Assembly (NCBI GenBank): GCA_025997795.1 | Contig: BNVB01000032.1 | Span: 1 to 26,028, forward strand | From: Spirochaetia bacterium | GTDB taxonomy: Bacteria; Spirochaetota; Spirochaetia; Treponematales; Breznakiellaceae | DNA: 26,028 nt | Reading direction: 5' to 3' | Shown: in pieces, positions 22,668 through 26,028 of the stretch | Position numbering within the stretch: position 1 is the first letter of the stretch | Layout of the letters: every line of letters begins with the position of its first letter | The notes under the pieces: model-generated | Told to the model about the DNA's origin: nothing | The model's database searches: none | The model's input: only the letters and a program-made list of their open reading frames with translations | Position numbers and translations under genes: made by a program

Positions 22668-24191
22668 TCAACCGACCAACGCCAAATGCATGATTTTTTC
22701 CTGGGTAGCTTCTTCATGGGTCAGCATACCTTTGATCTTTCCTTCGTTCATCACATAGATCCGGTCTGCCATACCTAGGGCTTCCGGCAGTTCGGAACTA
22801 ACCATGATAATGCTCTTTCCCGCAGCGGCCATGTCGTTAAGGATATTGTAGATCTCTGTCTTGGCTCCTACGTCAATGCCCCGGGTCGGTTCGTCTACAA
22901 TAAGAATATCCGGGTCTGCCAAAAGGCTCCGGCTTACTACCACCTTTTGCTGGTTACCGCCGGAAAGGTTCCGGGCAAGCTGGGATATAGACGGGGTACG
23001 GATATTAAGTTCCTTCCGGTACTTTTCCGCTTCCTTAATTTCCTGGTGGGAATTTATAATACCCATTTTAGAAAGTTTTTCCAAGCTGGAATTGGAAATA
23101 TTTGTTTTTATATCATGGATAAGAATAAGCCCCAGGCCCTTGCGGTCTTCTGAAATATAACCCAGGCCTTCCTTCATGGCGGCTTTGCTTGAATCCAGGT
23201 GGACTTTTTTACCCTTGATAAAGAGTTCCCCTTCGCTCCGGTATCCGTAGGATCTGCCAAAGATACTCATCATCAGTTCCGTACGGCCAGCCCCCATGGG
23301 CCCGCAAAAGGCAAGGATTTCGTTTTTTCGTAAATAAAACGATACATTATCCACCACCTTAATACTGTGGTAATCGGGATGATACACGGTCCAGTTTTTA
23401 ACTTCCATAACCGTATCGGCTGGTTTGCTTTTGCGGTCCGGAAAACGGTGGGTAAGGTCCCGGCCTACCATGTCGCGGATAATCTGTTCTTCGGTAAGTT
23501 TTTGTTCTTTAACGCCATAACTGGCAATGGTTCTGCCGTCCCGCAATACCGTTACGGTATCTGCAACCTTAAGCACTTCGTTAAGTTTATGGGAAATCAT
23601 GACGCAGGTTATGCCCTGTTTTTTAAACTCCAGGATAAGGTTAAGCAGTTTTTCGCTTTCATCATCGTTAAGAGAAGAGGTGGGTTCATCCAGAATAAGA
23701 AGGTCAACCTTTTTGGAAAGGGCCCGGGCAATTTCCACCAGCTGCTGTTTGCCTACCCCAAGTTTACTTACCATGGTTTCGGGCGGTTCATGGAGCCCTA
23801 CCTGGTCAAGGTATTTTTTAGACTCTTTTATATAGTAATCCCAGTTAATTATGCCAAATTTGGTCTGCATGTGTCCCAGAAACATATTCTCGTAAATGGA
23901 AAGATAGGGGCTTAGGGCCAGTTCCTGGTGGATAATGGCAAGGCCTTCTTTTTCGCTGTCCTTAACACTGTGGTAATTGGTTTCTTTACCTCTAAAAAGG
24001 ACTTTTCCCTGGTAATCGCCTTTGGGATAAACCCCGGATATAACGCTCATTAGGGTAGATTTTCCTGCGCCGTTTTCGCCGCAGAGGGAATGAATTTCTC
24101 CCTGCTTTACCCGTAACGAAACTTTATCCAGCGCCCTAACACCGGGAAAATCTTTGGTTAAATTATCAATTTCCAGTATGTATTCGCTCAT
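22668..24191 (-). CDS. gguA: Multiple-sugar ABC ATPase, GguA/MmsA-like
   Basis: Double-domain ATPase, 507 aa. Domain one: Walker A GENGAGKST at 38-46, signature LGVGKQQLVEIARAL, Walker B LLILDEPTSSLNDDE. Domain two: Walker A-like GPMGAGRTELM, with the invariant lysine replaced by arginine as is common in these second domains, signature LSGGNQQKVVVSRSLL, Walker B ILIVDEPTRGIDVG. The start at 24191 (MSEYILEIDNLTKDFPG) follows AAAGGG. The longer frame from 24263 reads through the hairpin and begins with non-conserved residues, so I rejected it. Energises import of sugars such as xylose, arabinose, glucose or galactose, as known for the ChvE-GguAB family; the exact range is not readable here. Confidence 0.92.
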   Translation of the reverse strand: MSEYILEIDNLTKDFPGVRALDKVSLRVKQGEIHSLCGENGAGKSTLMSVISGVYPKGDYQGKVLFRGKETNYHSVKDSEKEGLAIIHQELALSPYLSIYENMFLGHMQTKFGIINWDYYIKESKKYLDQVGLHEPPETMVSKLGVGKQQLVEIARALSKKVDLLILDEPTSSLNDDESEKLLNLILEFKKQGITCVMISHKLNEVLKVADTVTVLRDGRTIASYGVKEQKLTEEQIIRDMVGRDLTHRFPDRKSKPADTVMEVKNWTVYHPDYHSIKVVDNVSFYLRKNEILAFCGPMGAGRTELMMSIFGRSYGYRSEGELFIKGKKVHLDSSKAAMKEGLGYISEDRKGLGLILIHDIKTNISNSSLEKLSKMGIINSHQEIKEAEKYRKELNIRTPSISQLARNLSGGNQQKVVVSRSLLADPDILIVDEPTRGIDVGAKTEIYNILNDMAAAGKSIIMVSSELPEALGMADRIYVMNEGKIKGMLTHEEATQEKIMHLALVG

Positions 24192-24235
24192 GATACGCCC
24201 TTTTACTAACAGGATAAAAAAGGAAAAAGAAAGAC

Positions 24236-24261
24236 GGGAGGCGCTTAAAAAGCGCCTTCCC
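24236..24261 (-). terminator. Intercistronic hairpin after the ChvE-like gene
   Basis: On the minus strand, GGGAAGGCGC (24261 to 24252) pairs with GCGCCTCCC (24244 to 24236) around a short TTTTTAA loop, with one bulged base. It is followed by GTCTTTCTTTTTCCTTTTTT, a convincing U-rich tail. It lies between the binding-protein stop and the ATPase gene, so partial termination would keep ATPase and permease expression lower than that of the binding protein. Confidence 0.7.
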
Positions 24262-24280
24262 ATCTCTAGAACAGGGACAA

Positions 24281-25375
24281 CTAGCGTCTGATCTGGTTTG
24301 CCTGGGCGGCGGTATAGAAACCAGCGTCCACGGGTACCCGGATGTTGTCCTTGGTAACCAGAATAGGATCGAGCAGGTAGGCACTAACAGTTTTCTGTCC
24401 GTTATTACCAATGGATCTAAGAGAGCCGGACGCAAGGACTGCGCCGGGAATATTGATCCGCTGTTTTTTGAGGACCTGATCGGCCAGAAGGATAGCGGCT
24501 TCAGCAAGTTTAGCGGTGTCTTTGAAGACAGTGCTGTACTGCTCGCCGTTTTTGATGGACATAATGGAATCGTATTCAGCGTCCTGTCCGGTTACGATGG
24601 GCAGTTTGCCCCGGTATTTGGCATCGGCTTTAAGCGCTTCGATAATCGCCCGTCCCAGGGTGTCATTGGGGGCCAGTACCGCATCCAACGTTACACTCCG
24701 GGCATCGTTACTCAGCAGGTTTTCCATCCGGGTCTTGGCGATAGGAGCCTGCCAGTTTTCGGTGGCAATCCGCTGGAAGTTGGCTTTATCGGCTGAAGTT
24801 TTGGGATAGGGTCCCACTACTTTAAGCACGCCCTTTTGGATATAAGGGTTAAGAACACTCATGGCGCCATCATAGAAGAAGAAGGCGTTACCATCGGTGG
24901 GGGAACCGGCAAAAAGGGTGATGTTCTTGGGAGCGGCTTTGGTGGCGGCAGGAAGGTTAAGAGCTCTTTCGATGCTCTGGGCCTGGAGTACGCCAACCTT
25001 GAAGTTGTTGAAGGTAATGAAATAATCATAATCCTTCGAATTGGGAATGATCCGGTCATACGCAATAACCACAACCTTATCCCTAGCGGCGGACCTGATG
25101 GCAGAACCAACACCATCATTGATACAACCAACGATAAGAGCTTTGGCGCCCTGGGTCAAGAAACTGTCAATCTGCTGGTTCTGCTGAGCCTGTTCGGCGT
25201 TGCCCCACTGGACATCCGCCCGGTAACCAAGCTTAATAGCTTCCGCTTTAAGCTGGTTTCCGTCTTTTACCCAACGCTGTACGTGTGTTTCCGGCATAGC
25301 AATGCCAATAAAGCTTTGGGCGAAGCTGAAACTTGCCAAAAAGGCAAGGATCAGTACAAATGCAATTTTCTTCAT
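24281..25375 (-). CDS. chvE: ChvE-like multiple-sugar binding protein
   Basis: A 364-aa periplasmic sugar-binding protein. The signal peptide MKKIAFVLILAFLASFSFAQ has a probable signal peptidase I cleavage near residue 20 and no lipobox cysteine, so it is predicted soluble in the periplasm, unlike the lipoprotein in the other importer. ChvE/XylF-type hallmarks are IGIAMPETHVQRWVKDG, the LIVGCINDGVGSAI lobe-one loop, VIAYDRIIPNSKDYDYFITFNN with its sugar-contacting aspartate/arginine, VTLDAVLAPNDTLGRAIIEAL and PIVTGQDAEYDSIMSIKNGEQYSTVFKDT. Start is supported by GGAGG eight bases upstream. First gene of the importer operon; likely ligands are aldoses from plant polysaccharide. Confidence 0.92.
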   Translation of the reverse strand: MKKIAFVLILAFLASFSFAQSFIGIAMPETHVQRWVKDGNQLKAEAIKLGYRADVQWGNAEQAQQNQQIDSFLTQGAKALIVGCINDGVGSAIRSAARDKVVVIAYDRIIPNSKDYDYFITFNNFKVGVLQAQSIERALNLPAATKAAPKNITLFAGSPTDGNAFFFYDGAMSVLNPYIQKGVLKVVGPYPKTSADKANFQRIATENWQAPIAKTRMENLLSNDARSVTLDAVLAPNDTLGRAIIEALKADAKYRGKLPIVTGQDAEYDSIMSIKNGEQYSTVFKDTAKLAEAAILLADQVLKKQRINIPGAVLASGSLRSIGNNGQKTVSAYLLDPILVTKDNIRVPVDAGFYTAAQANQIRR

Positions 25376-25409
25376 AACTTTCCTCCGAAAGATAAATATA
25401 GATGTTTTA

Positions 25410-25438
25410 AGTATCCTGCTTACAATGTCCGTTGTCCA
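25410..25438 (-). promoter_or_regulatory. Promoter of the ChvE-GguAB-type operon
   Basis: On the minus strand TGGACA (25438 to 25433) and GATACT (25415 to 25410) are 17 bases apart, five and four consensus matches respectively. The predicted start near 25403 leaves a leader of about 28 bases carrying GGAGG. No obvious operator palindrome is seen between it and the ATG. Confidence 0.45.
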
Positions 25439-25482
25439 TTGATTTTCTTGACAAAAACAAGGAATTTTCTGGGTTTTCGCCC

Positions 25483-25536
25483 AAAAAACCCGCAAATAGG
25501 GAATATTTTGGGGTCAAAAGATTCCTTGTTTGCGGG
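25483..25536 (-). terminator. Strong terminator of the Rpn-family gene
   Basis: On the minus strand CCCGCAAA (25536 to 25529) pairs with TTTGCGGG (25496 to 25489), with an inner GGAAT/ATTCC pairing, and is followed by six T residues (25488 to 25483). It begins 23 bases after the gene's stop at 25559. The upstream arm can also pair with a further segment at 25455-25465. Confidence 0.75.
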
Positions 25537-25558
25537 AGGGGTTATGCGGCGTAACGGG

Positions 25559-26028
25559 CTATTCGCTGTTTTTCAGCGATGCCTCTATACCCTGGGTGTC
25601 ATAGCCAGACTTTTTGAGCAGATCCAGTATCCTGGCTTCACCTCTAACCTCACCCTCCGCAAGGCCCTTCTTCCAGCCTCTTGCTTCACCTTCCACGCGG
25701 CCTTTTACAAGGCCCTTCTCCCAGCCTCTTGCCTCGCCAATCTCCTCAGCTTCCTGCGCGTGGGCCCGCATATCCAGTTCGTACTTTTCCACACTCATCT
25801 CATGGAAAAAGGCTACTTCGTCCGCGGTAAATCCGCTGATTACGTCTGCCGCCATTGCTATGCCCTCCTCTTCGCGGGTTATCTCTTGTATCAGGGACTG
25901 CTTTTCCGTATCGTTGTAATACTTAAAAAACACGGCCCAGCGTTCTTTTTCGCTCATGGCGGAAACTGCTTTTTCTGCTGTTACCGCCAGTTTCTCTAAT
26001 TCTAGCGTGATTATTGCTGTTAGTCCAC
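25559..26028 (-). CDS. Rpn-family PD-(D/E)XK nuclease/transposase, C-terminal part (5' end off window)
   Basis: The frame stays open to the right edge. Reading in from the edge it gives GLTAIITLELEKLAVTAEKA, then the familiar MSEKERWAVFFKYYND segment, so the ATG at 25957 is probably internal and the gene is cut by the window. The visible 156 residues match the C-terminal half of recombination-promoting (Rpn/PDDEXK_2) proteins. The tail is a run of glycine/glutamate/arginine repeats (EARGWEKGLVKGRVEGEARGWKKG, split here across two repeat units) ending in a LLKKSGYDTQGIEASLK helix. The nuclease core lies outside the window. These genes are numerous and poorly understood in treponemes; cluster role is none apparent. 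Confidence 0.75.
   Translation of the reverse strand, partial: GLTAIITLELEKLAVTAEKAVSAMSEKERWAVFFKYYNDTEKQSLIQEITREEEGIAMAADVISGFTADEVAFFHEMSVEKYELDMRAHAQEAEEIGEARGWEKGLVKGRVEGEARGWKKGLAEGEVRGEARILDLLKKSGYDTQGIEASLKNSE

Noticed and set aside
25614..25760. Tandem DNA repeat in the Rpn gene as a noncoding element
   Set aside because: The repetition is explained by glycine/glutamate/arginine-rich amino acid repeats typical of the C-terminal tail of Rpn-family proteins.
24836..25999. 387-aa plus-strand open frame across the ChvE promoter region
   Set aside because: Overlaps the signal peptide and promoter of chvE and the Rpn gene in antisense, with no recognisable domain.

Overview
This window looks like a piece of a host-associated spirochaete chromosome, most likely a Treponema of the termite-gut type. 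That is inference. It rests on base composition a little above 50% G+C, relaxed lipobox lipoproteins, several TTG/GTG starts, an Rpn-family nuclease fragment, a DUF4143 ATPase and anaerobe-style sugar importers. No rRNA, tRNA, CRISPR array or complete mobile element was seen. No gene-free stretch exceeds 300 bases; the longest gaps are 1-146, 14249-14417 and 25376-25558.

Layout: peptidase T (minus, 147-1457) is divergent from a DUF2156-type acyltransferase-like gene (plus, 1506-2450). A good sigma70-type promoter (2447-2475) then opens a long same-strand cluster to 14248: a complete CUT2-type ABC sugar importer (lipoprotein binding protein, double-domain ATPase, permease), methylthioribose kinase (mtnK), methylthioribose-1-phosphate isomerase (mtnA), D-serine ammonia-lyase (dsdA), an unusual full-length transketolase, a RuBisCO-like protein whose start overlaps the transketolase stop, and a ribokinase-family PfkB kinase. 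A chaperone operon follows (grpE-dnaK-dnaJ, 14418-18271). From 18279 to the end everything is on the minus strand: a DUF4143 AAA ATPase convergent with dnaJ, a lipoprotein-uppP pair, a ChvE-GguA-GguB-type multiple-sugar importer, and the 3' part of an Rpn/PD-(D/E)XK gene running off the right edge.

The most interesting region is 2545-14248. The importer, MtnK and MtnA would bring in and activate 5-methylthioribose (MTR, derived from the SAM by-product methylthioadenosine) as 5-methylthioribulose-1-phosphate. The rest of the aerobic methionine salvage pathway (mtnB, mtnC/mtnW-X, O2-dependent mtnD, mtnE) is not in the window. In its place stand a decarboxylation-incompetent-looking RuBisCO-like protein and a transketolase with several canonical sugar-contact residues replaced. 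This suggests an O2-independent, possibly undescribed, MTR or deoxypentose route. I propose, as speculation, RLP-catalysed isomerisation followed by phosphoketolase-like C2-C3 cleavage by the transketolase. In both sugar importers the binding-protein gene is followed by a strong hairpin before the ATPase gene, which would favour excess binding protein.
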